Origin: Pseudomonas gingeri
GTDB taxonomy: Bacteria; Pseudomonadota; Gammaproteobacteria; Pseudomonadales; Pseudomonadaceae
Direction: 5' to 3'
DNA length: 64,000 nucleotides
Assembly: GCF_013386115.1 (NCBI RefSeq)
Contig: NZ_JACAOR010000010.1
Span: forward strand, 186,001 to 250,000
Positions 1 through 8,729 of the stretch are shown here, piece by piece. Position numbers and translations under genes: made by a program. The notes below the pieces were generated by a model, which had not been told where the DNA came from, did not search any database, and worked only from the letters and a program-made list of their open reading frames with translations. The stretch's first letter is position 1, and every line of letters begins with the position of its first letter.

Positions 1-197
1 TCGCCATCGGCACCCAGATGCATCCGACGCTGTGCAGCGTGGTCCAGCCGATCACCGCCCTGGCGAACACCGCCATCGAACACCTGCTGGCGCGCATCAA
101 CGGCGCCAACCCCACTTCCCAATGCCTGCCCTGCCATATCCGGCCGGGCGAAAGCACCCGGCCCTACGAGGAAATGCGTCATGACCCAGCTCAGTAA
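1..197 (+). CDS. LacI-family regulator, C-terminal fragment (5' end outside window)
   Basis: An open frame entering from the left edge (codons in phase with base 3) ends at a TAA at 195-197. The last 64 residues contain CSVVQPITALA, a helix ending in LLARING, and the closing segment RPGESTRPY. This resembles the C-terminal end of LacI/GalR sugar-binding-domain regulators, where the last strand carries an R-x-S/T motif. Its stop lies 17 bases inside the next gene (start 181), so the regulator is probably co-transcribed with the ABC importer and may control it. Only the tail is visible, so the family call is moderate. Confidence 0.6.
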   Translation, partial: AIGTQMHPTLCSVVQPITALANTAIEHLLARINGANPTSQCLPCHIRPGESTRPYEEMRHDPAQ

Positions 198-1185
198 GAC
201 CCTGGCGGCCCTGTTGCTCGGCGGCATCGCCAGCCTGGCCCACGCCGCCGAAACCGCCATCTGCTACAACTGCCCGCCGGAATGGGCGGACTGGGGTACG
301 CAGCTCAAGGCGATTGCCGACAGCACCGGCGTCCAGGTGCCACTGGACAACAAGAACTCCGGCCAGGCCCTGGCCCAGCTGGTGGCCGAGCGGGCCGCAC
401 CGGTTGCCGACGTCGTCTACTACGGCGTGACCTTCGGCCTGCAGGCGCAGAAAGCCGGGGTCCTGGGCGACTACAAGCCCAAGCACTGGGACGAGATCCC
501 GGCCGGCCTGAAAGACCCGGCGGGCCACTGGTTCGCGATCCACTCCGGCACCCTCGGCCTGATGGTCAATGTCGATGCCCTCGGCGGCCTGCCCGTGCCG
601 CAAAGCTGGGCCGACCTGCTGAAACCCGAATACAAGGGCATGGTCGGCTACCTCGACCCGTCCAGCGCCTTTGTCGGCTATGTCTCGGCGGTGGCGATCA
701 ACCAGGCCATGGGCGGCACCCTCGACAACTTCGCCCCGGCCATCGACTACTTCCGCAAACTGGCGAAAAACGCTCCTATCGTGCCCAAGCAGACCGCCTA
801 TGCGCGGGTGCTCTCCGGTGAGCTGCCGATCCTGGTGGACTACGACTTCAACGCCTACCGCGCCCGCTACAAGGACCAGGCCAACGTGGCCTTCGTGATT
901 CCCAGGGAGGGCAGCCTCAGCGTGCCGTACGTGATGAGCCCGGTCGGCAATGCCCCGCATCGGGCCAATGCCGAGAAGGTCCTCGACTTCGTCCTTTCCG
1001 ACCAGGGTCAGGCCTTGTGGGCCAACGCCTACCTGCGTCCGGTGCGGCAGATGAAAATGCCCGCCGAGGTCGCCGCCCGCTTCCTGCCGGACAGCGATTA
1101 CGCCCGTGCCGGCGTGGTCGACTACGAGCACATGGCCGCCGTCCAGGAAGCCTTTGCCGCTCGCTACCTGAACGAGGTGAAGTAA
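181..1185 (+). CDS. ABC transporter periplasmic substrate-binding protein (Fe3+/polyamine/phosphonate type)
   Basis: A 334-residue extracellular solute-binding protein. The N-terminus has a short charged start, a hydrophobic core and a signal peptidase site after residue 23 (AHA/AE). The mature protein begins with a CYNC pair, unusual for the family and possibly a disulphide. The body has the look of the FbpA/PotD/PhnS (type 2 periplasmic) group: a long segment with SWADLLKPEYKG followed by an IPREGSLSVPYVMS region. It heads an operon with two permeases (1186, 2052), an ATPase (2843) and a phosphodiesterase (3900). The linked phosphodiesterase suggests the ligand is a phosphodiester or related organophosphate; this is inference. 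Polyamine or iron cannot be excluded. Confidence 0.8.
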   Translation: MTQLSKTLAALLLGGIASLAHAAETAICYNCPPEWADWGTQLKAIADSTGVQVPLDNKNSGQALAQLVAERAAPVADVVYYGVTFGLQAQKAGVLGDYKPKHWDEIPAGLKDPAGHWFAIHSGTLGLMVNVDALGGLPVPQSWADLLKPEYKGMVGYLDPSSAFVGYVSAVAINQAMGGTLDNFAPAIDYFRKLAKNAPIVPKQTAYARVLSGELPILVDYDFNAYRARYKDQANVAFVIPREGSLSVPYVMSPVGNAPHRANAEKVLDFVLSDQGQALWANAYLRPVRQMKMPAEVAARFLPDSDYARAGVVDYEHMAAVQEAFAARYLNEVK

Positions 1186-2055
1186 GTGGCGACATCGGTC
1201 GACAAGGCCCTGGCCGTGCCCGCCGGCAGTTGGCCGCGGCTGCGCCTGCCGCCGGCGGTGACCTGGGCACTGGCCCCAGCCATGGCGATGCTGCTGGCGT
1301 TCTGGCTGCTGCCGCTGGCCCATCTGATCCTGCTCGGCGCAGAAAGCCGTGACGCCGCCGGCAGCGGTTACTGGCAGGTGCTGGGCAGTGCGCAGTACCT
1401 GGGCAGCCTGGCGCAGACCGGCCTGCTGGCGGCGCTGACCACCCTGGTGGCGCTGCTGATCGGCGGTATCAGCGGCGTGTTCCTGGCCCGCCAGCAGTTC
1501 TTCGGCCGCTCGACGCTGGTGGCGCTGCTGACCTTTCCCCTGGCCTTTCCCGGCGTGGTGGTGGGTTTCCTGGTGATTCTCCTGGCCGGACGCCAGGGCC
1601 TGTTCGCCCAGCTCGGCCTGCAACTGGCCGGCGAGCGCTGGATCTTCGCCTACTCGTTGACCGGATTGTTCATCGGCTACCTGTATTTCTCCATTCCCCG
1701 GGTGATCCTGACGGTGATGGCGGCCTGCGAGAGCCTCGACCGCAGCCTGGAAGAAGCCGCGCACTCCCTCGGCGCCGGGCACTGGCGGGTGGTCTGCGAC
1801 GTGATCGTACCGGGCCTGGCCCCGGCACTGGTGTCCTGCGGGGCGATCTGCTTCGCCACCTCGATGGGCGCGTTCGGCACCGCCTTCACCCTCGGTACCC
1901 GCCTCAATGTCACTCCGGTAGCGATCTACAACGTATTCACCAACTACGCCAACTTCGCCGTCGCCGCGGCGCTGTCCGTGGTACTGGGTGGCGTGACCTG
2001 GGCGGTGTTGCTGCTGGCGCGGCGCCTGGTCAAACAGTCGAGGACCGTCCTTTGA
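1186..2055 (+). CDS. ABC transporter permease (first of pair)
   Basis: A 289-residue inner-membrane protein starting at GTG directly after the TAA of the binding-protein gene, with a purine-rich GAGGTGAAG just upstream. About six hydrophobic segments are visible. A cytoplasmic EAA-type loop (EEAAHSLGAGHWRVV) precedes the last two helices; this is the contact site for the ATPase in binding-protein-dependent importers. The gene overlaps the second permease by 4 bases. Together the two form the heterodimeric channel. Confidence 0.85.
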   Translation: MATSVDKALAVPAGSWPRLRLPPAVTWALAPAMAMLLAFWLLPLAHLILLGAESRDAAGSGYWQVLGSAQYLGSLAQTGLLAALTTLVALLIGGISGVFLARQQFFGRSTLVALLTFPLAFPGVVVGFLVILLAGRQGLFAQLGLQLAGERWIFAYSLTGLFIGYLYFSIPRVILTVMAACESLDRSLEEAAHSLGAGHWRVVCDVIVPGLAPALVSCGAICFATSMGAFGTAFTLGTRLNVTPVAIYNVFTNYANFAVAAALSVVLGGVTWAVLLLARRLVKQSRTVL

Positions 2056-2846
2056 AACGCTCAGGCCTGTTTTTCGGGCAACTGTTGTTCAGCCTGCTGG
2101 TCTGCGCCTTCATGCTGGTGCCGGTGCTGCTGTCCCTGCTCGCCGGAGTGACCCGCAACTACTTCCAGGGACCTTCCAGCGGCCTGACCCTCGACTGGCT
2201 GCTGCAGGTCTGGCAGGCCTATTCCGGCACCGTCTGGCTGTCCCTGCAACTGGCCCTGGCCTGTGCCCTCTGCGTGTGCATCATCGGCGTACCGGCGGCC
2301 TATGCCCTGGTGCGCATGAACAACCGCTTCAGTCGTGCCTTCGAGGAGTTGATGGTGCTGCCGGTGGCCATGCCGGGCCTGGCCAGTGCCCTGGCGCTGC
2401 TGCTGACCTACGGCCAGTTCGGGACCTTTCGTGGCAGCTGGCTGTTTATCCTGGTGGGCCACGTGCTGTTCACCCTGCCCTTCCTGGTGCGGCCGGTGAT
2501 GGCGGTGATGCAGCGCCAGCATCTGCCGGTACTCGAGGAGGCGGCGGCCAGCCTGGGCGCCGGTCCGTTGCGACGCTTCTTTACCGTGGTGGTGCCCAAC
2601 AGCCGCGCCGGCATTCTTGCCGGGGTGTTGATGGTAGTCACCCTGTCCCTGGGTGAATTCAACCTGACCTGGATGCTGCACACCCCGATGACCAAGACCC
2701 TGCCGGTGGGCCTGGCGGACAGCTACGCCTCGGCGCGGCTGGAAGTCGCCAGTGCCTACACCCTGATTTTCCTTCTGCTGATCGTGCCACTGCTGATAGC
2801 ACTGCAGGCCATCAGCGCCCGTCTGTCCCGTGGAGAACGTCGATGA
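2052..2846 (+). CDS. ABC transporter permease (second of pair)
   Basis: A 264-residue membrane protein, probably starting at TTG 2052 inside the stop of the previous gene (TTGA overlap). It shows a hydrophobic N-terminal helix, about six membrane spans and an EAA loop (EEAAASLGAGPLRRFFTVVVP). It matches the shorter, second permease of PotC/PhnU-type importers. It overlaps the ATPase gene by ATGA at 2843-2846, which implies translational coupling. Confidence 0.85.
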   Translation: MKRSGLFFGQLLFSLLVCAFMLVPVLLSLLAGVTRNYFQGPSSGLTLDWLLQVWQAYSGTVWLSLQLALACALCVCIIGVPAAYALVRMNNRFSRAFEELMVLPVAMPGLASALALLLTYGQFGTFRGSWLFILVGHVLFTLPFLVRPVMAVMQRQHLPVLEEAAASLGAGPLRRFFTVVVPNSRAGILAGVLMVVTLSLGEFNLTWMLHTPMTKTLPVGLADSYASARLEVASAYTLIFLLLIVPLLIALQAISARLSRGERR

Positions 2847-3874
2847 CCGGCACCACCATTCGCCTGCAAGGCTGCCGCAAGGCCTTTTCCGACGGCACCG
2901 TCGCCGTGCATGACCTGAACCTGACCATCGAACCGGGGGAAACCCTGGCGATCCTCGGTCCGTCCGGCTGCGGCAAGACCACCACCCTGCGCCTGATTGC
3001 CGGACTGGAGCGCCCCGACAGCGGGCAGATCTGGTTTGGCGACGAGGACGTCACCCGTGTCCCCATCGAGCGGCGTGACGTCGGCATGGTGTTCCAGAAC
3101 TATGCGCTGTTTCCCAATCTCAACGTCGCCGAGAACGTGGCCTACGGGCTCAAGGTCCGTGGCATGCCCGCGGCCGAACGCCACAAGCGCTGCGCCGAGT
3201 TGCTGGAACTGGTCGGCCTGGGCGATCACGGCCGGCGGGGCATTCACGAACTGTCCGGCGGCCAGCGCCAGCGGGTCGCCCTCGCCCGCGCCCTGGCGCC
3301 ACGTCCCAGGGTCCTGCTGCTGGACGAACCACTGGCGGCCCTGGACGCACAACTGCGCGAACGCCTGCGCAGCGAACTGGACCAGTTGCTGCGCAGCCTC
3401 GGCATCACCTCGGTGTTTGTCACCCACGACCAGGGCGAAGCCATGGCCCTGGGCGACCGCATCCTGGTCATGGAACAGGGCCGCATCGCGCAACTGGGCA
3501 GTCCACGGGAGATCTACCAGAAACCGGCCAATCCGTTTGTCGCCGGCTTCGTCGGCAATCTCAATGCCTTCGCGGTGCTCGAACGTACCCGCGATGGCCT
3601 GAAAGTCAGCGGCGGCGAATTGCCCTGGAGCGGCTCGCACCTGCCCGCCACGGTCTATTGCCGCCCGGAACACCTGCGGGTGATGGAAGGCGACGGTCAT
3701 TTGCGCGGCCGCTTGCTGGGGCAGTTTTTCCAGGGTGCCCAGAGCCGTCTGCTGGTGGACATCGGCGGCGCGCAACCCTTGCTGGTGGACAGCGCCGACC
3801 CGCAGGTCCACGCCACCGGGGCAGCCATCGCCCTGGCCATCGAACCGCAGGCGCTGTTCACCCTGCACTCGTGA
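2843..3874 (+). CDS. ABC transporter ATP-binding protein with C-terminal TOBE-like domain
   Basis: A 343-residue ATPase that energises the importer. Walker A is GPSGCGKTT near residue 40, the signature is LSGGQRQRVALARAL near 135, Walker B is LLLDEPLAALD near 160, and the switch His lies in FVTHDQGEA. The segment after about residue 235 is a beta-rich regulatory extension (IYQKPANPFVAGFVGNLNAF, then a TOBE-like region) typical of PotA/FbpC/UgpC-like ATPases. The length is normal. It is last of the transport genes before the phosphodiesterase at 3900. Confidence 0.9.
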   Translation: MTGTTIRLQGCRKAFSDGTVAVHDLNLTIEPGETLAILGPSGCGKTTTLRLIAGLERPDSGQIWFGDEDVTRVPIERRDVGMVFQNYALFPNLNVAENVAYGLKVRGMPAAERHKRCAELLELVGLGDHGRRGIHELSGGQRQRVALARALAPRPRVLLLDEPLAALDAQLRERLRSELDQLLRSLGITSVFVTHDQGEAMALGDRILVMEQGRIAQLGSPREIYQKPANPFVAGFVGNLNAFAVLERTRDGLKVSGGELPWSGSHLPATVYCRPEHLRVMEGDGHLRGRLLGQFFQGAQSRLLVDIGGAQPLLVDSADPQVHATGAAIALAIEPQALFTLHS

Positions 3875-3899
3875 TGATTTCTCCGTACCAGAGGCTTTT

Positions 3900-4733
3900 G
3901 TGAATTCTTCGTTTCTTATTGCCCACATCAGCGACCTGCACCTCAAGGCCGGCCAGCGCCTGACCTACGGCGTGGTCGATACCCTCGGCGCCCTGCGCCG
4001 CGCCGTTGACCAGTTGAACGCCAGCATCCCGCGGGCGGACATCGTGGTGATCAGCGGCGACCTGGTGGACTTCGGGCGACCGGATGAATACGCCGTGCTG
4101 CGCCCCGAACTCGCCCGCTTGCAGATGCCCTGCTACGTGGTACCTGGCAACCACGACGAGCGTGAACACCTGCTGGCGGGCCTGCCGGAGCACACCTACC
4201 TGCCCCGCTCGGCGCAGGGCCCGTTGGACTGGGTAGTGGACCAGCATCCGATCAGGTTGATCGGCCTCGACTCGACCACGCCAGGCGCCCATGGCGGGTG
4301 TGTGCGCGACAGCCAGCTCGAGTGGCTCGATCAGCAGTTGGCGTGCCGTCCCGATGTGCCGACGCTGGTGATCCTCCATCACCCGCCGTTTGTCACCGGC
4401 ATCGGCCATATGGACCGCGAGTCATTTCAAAACGCCCCGGCGCTGGAGGCCTTGATCGCCCGGCATCCCCAGGTCGAACGACTGCTGTGCGGGCATATGC
4501 ATCGGCCCATGCAGCGGCGGTTCGGAGGAAGTATCAGCTGTGTCTGCCCGGGCACATCCCATCAGATCGTGCTGGACCTGCAAGACACCGCGCCGGCGCA
4601 TTTCAATCTGGAACCGGCGGGGTATCTGCTGCATGCCTGGCATCCGCAACACGGGTTGGTGACCCATAACGGCGTGTTCGGGGAGTATGCGGGGCCGTAT
4701 CCGTTTTATGACGGGAACGGGTTGATCGATTGA
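3900..4733 (+). CDS. GpdQ-like metallophosphodiesterase
   Basis: I place the start at GTG 3900, preceded by AGAGG about 7 bases upstream; longer in-frame extensions run into the ATPase gene and lack family character. The 277-residue protein carries the full dinuclear metallophosphoesterase set: SDLHL, GDLVD, GNHDE, HHPP and GHMH. Its overall layout and the closing EYAGPYPFYDGNG resemble the glycerophosphodiesterase GpdQ (class III cyclic-nucleotide phosphodiesterase family). There is no signal peptide, so it acts in the cytoplasm, presumably on the imported ligand. Substrate could be glycerophosphodiesters or another phosphodiester; cAMP hydrolysis (CpdA-like) is the main alternative. Confidence 0.8.
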   Translation: MNSSFLIAHISDLHLKAGQRLTYGVVDTLGALRRAVDQLNASIPRADIVVISGDLVDFGRPDEYAVLRPELARLQMPCYVVPGNHDEREHLLAGLPEHTYLPRSAQGPLDWVVDQHPIRLIGLDSTTPGAHGGCVRDSQLEWLDQQLACRPDVPTLVILHHPPFVTGIGHMDRESFQNAPALEALIARHPQVERLLCGHMHRPMQRRFGGSISCVCPGTSHQIVLDLQDTAPAHFNLEPAGYLLHAWHPQHGLVTHNGVFGEYAGPYPFYDGNGLID

Positions 4734-4817
4734 GTCCCCTGGGCAAACGCAGAGGGAGGGTGAATCAAACGGCCGTCAACACAGGGCACGTTTCCGGTAC
4801 TTTTTGGCAAGTTTGCG

Positions 4818-4979
4818 ATGATACGAAATCGCTACAGGGTTGATGATCCAACGCCAATACCTCCCATTGTCACCATCAAGGACGAGATGGATCGGGAAGC
4901 TGTCCCGGCCCTGACTGAGGGCGGAGTACTGACGCCATCAGAAGAAGAAACGATATGCACAACGAAAATGCGGCATTGA
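4818..4979 (+). CDS. Possible small acidic protein (53 aa), unknown
   Basis: An ATG at 4818 opens a 53-codon frame ending at TGA 4977-4979. The product is acidic and has protein-like composition (PIVTIKDEMDREAVPALTEG, then GVLTPSEEET) rather than the Arg/Pro/Gly-rich look of shadow frames in this genome. There is only a weak GGCAAG upstream. It overlaps the start of the truncated AraC gene (4955) in another frame. I do not recognise the family. It could be a real small gene or the remnant of a longer one. Confidence 0.35.
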   Translation: MIRNRYRVDDPTPIPPIVTIKDEMDREAVPALTEGGVLTPSEEETICTTKMRH

Positions 4980-5485
4980 GCTCGTTAGCAAATCACCCGA
5001 CGCAACAAAGTATGCCTTTTGCCGGCCATGCTTCTGCGATATGGGAGGAACTTGAACAGATCTCACTGGCTGGGCACGTTCCTGCCCACGGTTACCAGGG
5101 ACATGACGCCAACGCCAGGGCATTCACTGCATTGCGGCATTATCACGGCCGACTCATCGTTGTCTCCTCGGGGTTGATGAACATCGCCATGAGAGGAAGG
5201 AGGTTTGCCATCTCTCCCGGATCGGCCATCTGGGTTCCCCCGCTGATTCGCCATCGCGTCGACACCCGTCAGGGCACGATTTTCAACTCCATATTTATCA
5301 ACTTTCACTTGATGAGATATCTGCCCGCAACCCCTTTGTTGTTCAGCAACTCATCCCTCCTTGAACACCTGAGCCACGCTATCGTGGCAATACCCGAAGA
5401 CTCTGCAATAACAAAACGCAGCAAGCTCCTGGCCGCCATCCTGATCGATGAAATAGCCGGGGCAAGACCACTCGATCATTTCTGA
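4955..5485 (+). pseudogene. Truncated AraC-type regulator, cupin domain only
   Basis: The 176-residue frame resembles the N-terminal ligand-binding cupin of AraC-family regulators: a Y/H-rich start, LIVVSSGLMNIAMRGRRFAISPGSAIWVP, then IRHRVDTR. It stops after RPLDHF. No helix-turn-helix domain follows in any frame up to 6390, so the DNA-binding half (about 100 residues) is missing. It lies next to a clearly decayed flavoprotein gene (5588), which supports reading it as a deletion remnant. A purine run (AGAAGAAGAAA) sits before the ATG. As it stands it cannot bind DNA. Confidence 0.6.
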
Positions 5486-5587
5486 CGAGCGCTCCCGTCA
5501 ACCCGAATCAACACGCAAGCACAACCCTCATCGGCGGCGTCGGTTGCAGCTGTCCGCGGATTCATCTCATCTCCTCCGGAGACAAGG

Positions 5588-6318
5588 TATGAAAATATCC
5601 TGATTATTGGCGGCGGCTTCGCCGGCCTGTGAAGCGCGGCCACCGCCGCATATACACTTGACCTGTTAGGGGCACTCGCGACCATCACGCTGATCAACCC
5701 CGATCCCTATCACTATATTCGTGTGCGCAATTATGAAGATGACCTCGAGGAGGCCAGGTTGACGCTCGAATCAGTACTGTCCCCTATCGGCGTCAAGATA
5801 GTTTCAGGGCGGGCCACGGGTATTGACACCACTCTCAAGTCAGTCACGGTAAGTGACTGCACAGTGGCCCGTCACCTTTCATATGACAAGTTGATCGTGG
5901 CCAGTGGTAGTCATCTCATCCGCCCCGATACCCCGGGTGTCGCCGACCACACTCAGGATATCGACACCTACGCCTCGGCCATTCGCCTGCAAGAACATAA
6001 TCAAGCAGGCCTGCAAGGCGCTTGGCATTGAAGTATTACCCGGATTTTCTCTCGCGGCGGTAGACGCCGACGGCCTGACATTGACCGACGGATCCTGTAT
6101 CGAAGCATCGACCATAGTCTGGTACACCAACTTCATCGACCTCGGGCCCTGGGGGGCCGTTTACAGCCAGGGTTGGGAGCGTGTGGTGGTGGCCCATGGC
6201 GAACAGGCGAAGCAGACCAAAAGCGTTATCAATCGCCAGCGGATCTACCCGCCCCGTCCCGGTGATCGGACTCGGATCCTAGATGCGGCGGCCCTGGCTT
6301 TCCCCGCGCAAGCCAGGA
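5588..6318 (+). pseudogene. Decayed NAD(P)/FAD-dependent oxidoreductase (NDH-2-like)
   Basis: Conceptual translation from 5588 gives YENILIIGGGFAGL, the FAD-binding Rossmann motif, followed by TGA (5630-5632) exactly where this family usually has Trp (FAGLWSA). The same frame continues through PDPYHYIRVRNYEDD and YDKLIVASGSHLIRP to a stop near 6031. Homology resumes in frame 3 with ALGIEVLPGF, LTLTDGSCIEASTIVW, then jumps to the C-terminal segment IDLGPWGAVYSQGW and INRQRIYPP. About 80 residues in the middle and another block before the C-terminus are missing compared with type II NADH dehydrogenases. One nonsense codon, one frame change and two internal deletions make this an inactive remnant. 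Confidence 0.8.
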
Positions 6319-6391
6319 GCCCAGTCGTCGTTTACACCTCTATGCTTTGGCGTGATACTCCGATATCAATTGAAAATAGCGGATTTACGCC

Positions 6392-7159
6392 ATGTCGGTT
6401 TTTGCCCAACCCACCTTTGGTGACGCGCCCGTGCAAGGCCTGGAGCGCGAGTACGCACCCGGATTCGAAGCGGAACATACCCATGAACAGCATGCCCAGG
6501 TGATGTATGCGGTGACTGGTTCGATGACGGTCTCCACCAGTGAGGGAATCTGGGTTCTGCCCCCGCAGCGAGCGTTATGGATACCCGCCGGGGTGCTCCA
6601 CACCTTCAAACATTCGCGCCCGATCTCGCTGCGTGCGGTCTATGTTCGCCAGGATACGGTCGGGATTCCCCCGTGGAAAAGCTGCTCGGTCCTGAACGTC
6701 TCGACTCTGGTTCGGGAACTGATACTCGCCTGTGCGCAACTCCCCGAAAGCTATGCGCTCGAGAGCCGGGAAGCACGCCTTGGCATCGTGCTGCTGGACC
6801 ACCTGGCACTGTTGCAACAGGATGCTTTCTACCTGCCGGAGCCAAACGACAAGCGTGCAGTGAAAGCCGCCAATCTGATCAAGGCGAATCCCGACGACGC
6901 CCGTGCGCTCAAAGACATCGCGCATCACGTCGGCGCCAGCCCACGTACCCTGGAACGCCTTTTTTCAGCGCAGACAGGCATGGGCTTCGGCGCCTGGCGT
7001 CAGCGTCTGCGCATGATGGTTGCCCTGGAAAACCTCGCGGCGGGTGAATCGGTGAGCAGTACCGCCGCCGCGATTGGTTATGAAAGCTCGAGCAGCTTTA
7101 TCGCCGTGTTCCGCTCGGTATTCGGCTGCAGTCCAGCCAAGTACTTTGCCAAGTCCTGA
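6392..7159 (+). CDS. AraC-family transcriptional regulator with N-terminal cupin
   Basis: A 255-residue regulator. Residues about 25-90 form a small cupin (EHTHEQHAQVMYAVTGSM, then PPQRALWIPAGVLHTF). Residues about 155-253 hold two helix-turn-helix motifs of the AraC/XylS type (LKDIAHHVGASPRTLERLF and STAAAIGYESSSSFIAVFRSVFG with the closing SPAKYF). Length and architecture fit the YeaM/NimR group of short AraC regulators. No strong ribosome-binding site is visible. It follows the decayed flavoprotein and converges on the porin gene at 7218. It may regulate an efflux or porin gene nearby, but no site shows which. Confidence 0.85.
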   Translation: MSVFAQPTFGDAPVQGLEREYAPGFEAEHTHEQHAQVMYAVTGSMTVSTSEGIWVLPPQRALWIPAGVLHTFKHSRPISLRAVYVRQDTVGIPPWKSCSVLNVSTLVRELILACAQLPESYALESREARLGIVLLDHLALLQQDAFYLPEPNDKRAVKAANLIKANPDDARALKDIAHHVGASPRTLERLFSAQTGMGFGAWRQRLRMMVALENLAAGESVSSTAAAIGYESSSSFIAVFRSVFGCSPAKYFAKS

Positions 7160-7217
7160 GCGGCACAAGGAATGCTCGCGGACACCACCTTTCTTGCACC
7201 ACCCTCCATTGGCCGGT

Positions 7218-8534
7218 CTACAAGAGCGGGATGCTGTAACTGAGTATCAGGCGGGTCTCATCCTTGTCAGCGCTGTCGTTACCCCGGAGCACCGCACCCC
7301 GCCAGGTCAACCCCAGCCCCTTGAACGAGCCAGAAGGCACAATGTACTCGACCCGGATATCACGCTCCCATTCAGAGCTGTCCTGCCGGGCCGTCTTGAT
7401 ATTGCGGCCATTGATGTACGTCACGCTTGATTTCAGACCTTCCAGCCCTATCGTGGAAAAATCGTAGGCATAGCTGGCTACCGTCGAGTCTTCCCCGGCA
7501 TTGACAAACTTCAGTGATTGCGAGTTGGTAATCAGATAGACCGAGCGACCTTGCCCCTGGTTGATATGCGGAAAATCACTTTTACCGTCAGTTTGCTGGT
7601 ATCCCAAACTCAGAGAGTGCCCCTTCACACTGTAGGTGAACAGAGCACTCCATAAACGGTTGTCCACCTTCCCGGCATTGACACCATTGCCATAATACCC
7701 GGAACTGACATAGCCTTCGGCACGCCCCGAATGACTGGAGTTCTTGCCATCCGAGGTGCTATAGAAATAGCGCAGATCTGTCTTGAACTGACCGACAGGT
7801 AGTTTCCAGTCATGCACCAGCCCGAAAAAATGCTGTTGGTAGAAGTCCTCGAGACTACCATAATAATATTGCAACTTTAGTTGCCGGGTAGGCGAGTAGT
7901 CGACGCCACCGTAATAGAATTGATTACTGAACTTCCCTTTTTCAGGGTCATTGGCGCCGGCAATGGACATGCCCTGGCCATTGGTTGAGTTTCGATCCAG
8001 TACCTGTTCGATTCGGCCCGTCAGGAAATTGAAATTATCCAGCTCCTTGGACTCGACCTGCCATCCCCGGAACGTTTCCGGGAGTAACCTGCCATCCTCG
8101 TAAACCAGCACCGGAATTTTTGGCAACAGCGTGCCCACTTTCAACTCTGTTTTGGAGAGGCGCATTTTCGCCGTGGCGCCTGGCTTGCTGAAATCATTGG
8201 CGGCTTTTCCATCCGACAACGGAAATACACTGCCTGGCGTATTGCTTTCGTCTGCTTTCCCGGCGCGTCCCGAGGCATCCAACCTCACGCCATACAGCAT
8301 CTGCAGATCCAGACCGAAACCTACCAGCCCTTCCGTGAACCCCGATTGATAGTTCAACATGAACGCCTGTCCCCATTCTCGGTCAGACGCAGCTTGTTGA
8401 TTGCGGGTATCCTGATTGAAGTAAAAGTTTCGCAGATCCAGTGTGGCTTTTCCGTCCTCGATAAAGCCAGACGCGTAAGTTTGTTGCACGAAGCCCAGCG
8501 TAAACGCCAGCGTCATGCGTGATGAGTTATTCAT
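7218..8534 (-). CDS. OprD-family outer-membrane porin
   Basis: The preferred start is ATG at 8534, preceded by GGAG with a 6-base gap; the longer frame to 8594 adds an Arg-rich non-signal tail. The 438-residue product begins with a signal peptide ending in TYA/SGF, then SGFIEDGKATLDLRNFYFN, a hallmark of OprD/OccD-OccK porins. Alternating aromatic beta-strands continue through LQMLYGVRLD and FYYGGVDYSP to the C-terminal strand LILSYSIPLL. These channels take up carboxylates or basic amino acids. A truncated FadR-type regulator and an unknown small gene lie upstream on the same strand. Confidence 0.88.
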   Translation of the reverse strand: MNNSSRMTLAFTLGFVQQTYASGFIEDGKATLDLRNFYFNQDTRNQQAASDREWGQAFMLNYQSGFTEGLVGFGLDLQMLYGVRLDASGRAGKADESNTPGSVFPLSDGKAANDFSKPGATAKMRLSKTELKVGTLLPKIPVLVYEDGRLLPETFRGWQVESKELDNFNFLTGRIEQVLDRNSTNGQGMSIAGANDPEKGKFSNQFYYGGVDYSPTRQLKLQYYYGSLEDFYQQHFFGLVHDWKLPVGQFKTDLRYFYSTSDGKNSSHSGRAEGYVSSGYYGNGVNAGKVDNRLWSALFTYSVKGHSLSLGYQQTDGKSDFPHINQGQGRSVYLITNSQSLKFVNAGEDSTVASYAYDFSTIGLEGLKSSVTYINGRNIKTARQDSSEWERDIRVEYIVPSGSFKGLGLTWRGAVLRGNDSADKDETRLILSYSIPLL

Positions 8535-8729
8535 AGGTGCTCCGAAAGACAGGCGAAAAGATCTACGCCAGAGGAAATGCTCCAGGCCGTTCAATTTTTA
8601 TTTAAATGAGGCGACCACTATTCAAGCCAAACACCAGACATAGGGACTGCAGGTCTGGTACTTGCTCGCCAAGATAGCGAACCCTGCAAATTGAACACAG
8701 TAACCGACATGTAAATGACCATGTCGGAT

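Noticed and set aside
97..1782. A 561-codon minus-strand open frame opposite the ABC importer genes
   Set aside because: Gln/His/Gly/Arg-rich shadow of the high-G+C genes on the other strand; no start signal, domain or motif, while the plus-strand genes have complete family motifs.
2756..3946. Minus-strand 396-codon frame over the ATPase gene
   Set aside because: Antisense shadow of a gene with intact Walker and signature motifs; the product has no recognisable features.
5904..6503. A 199-codon plus-strand frame as an intact gene
   Set aside because: It only captures the shifted middle and C-terminal pieces of the decayed flavoprotein and runs into the AraC gene; better explained as a pseudogene.
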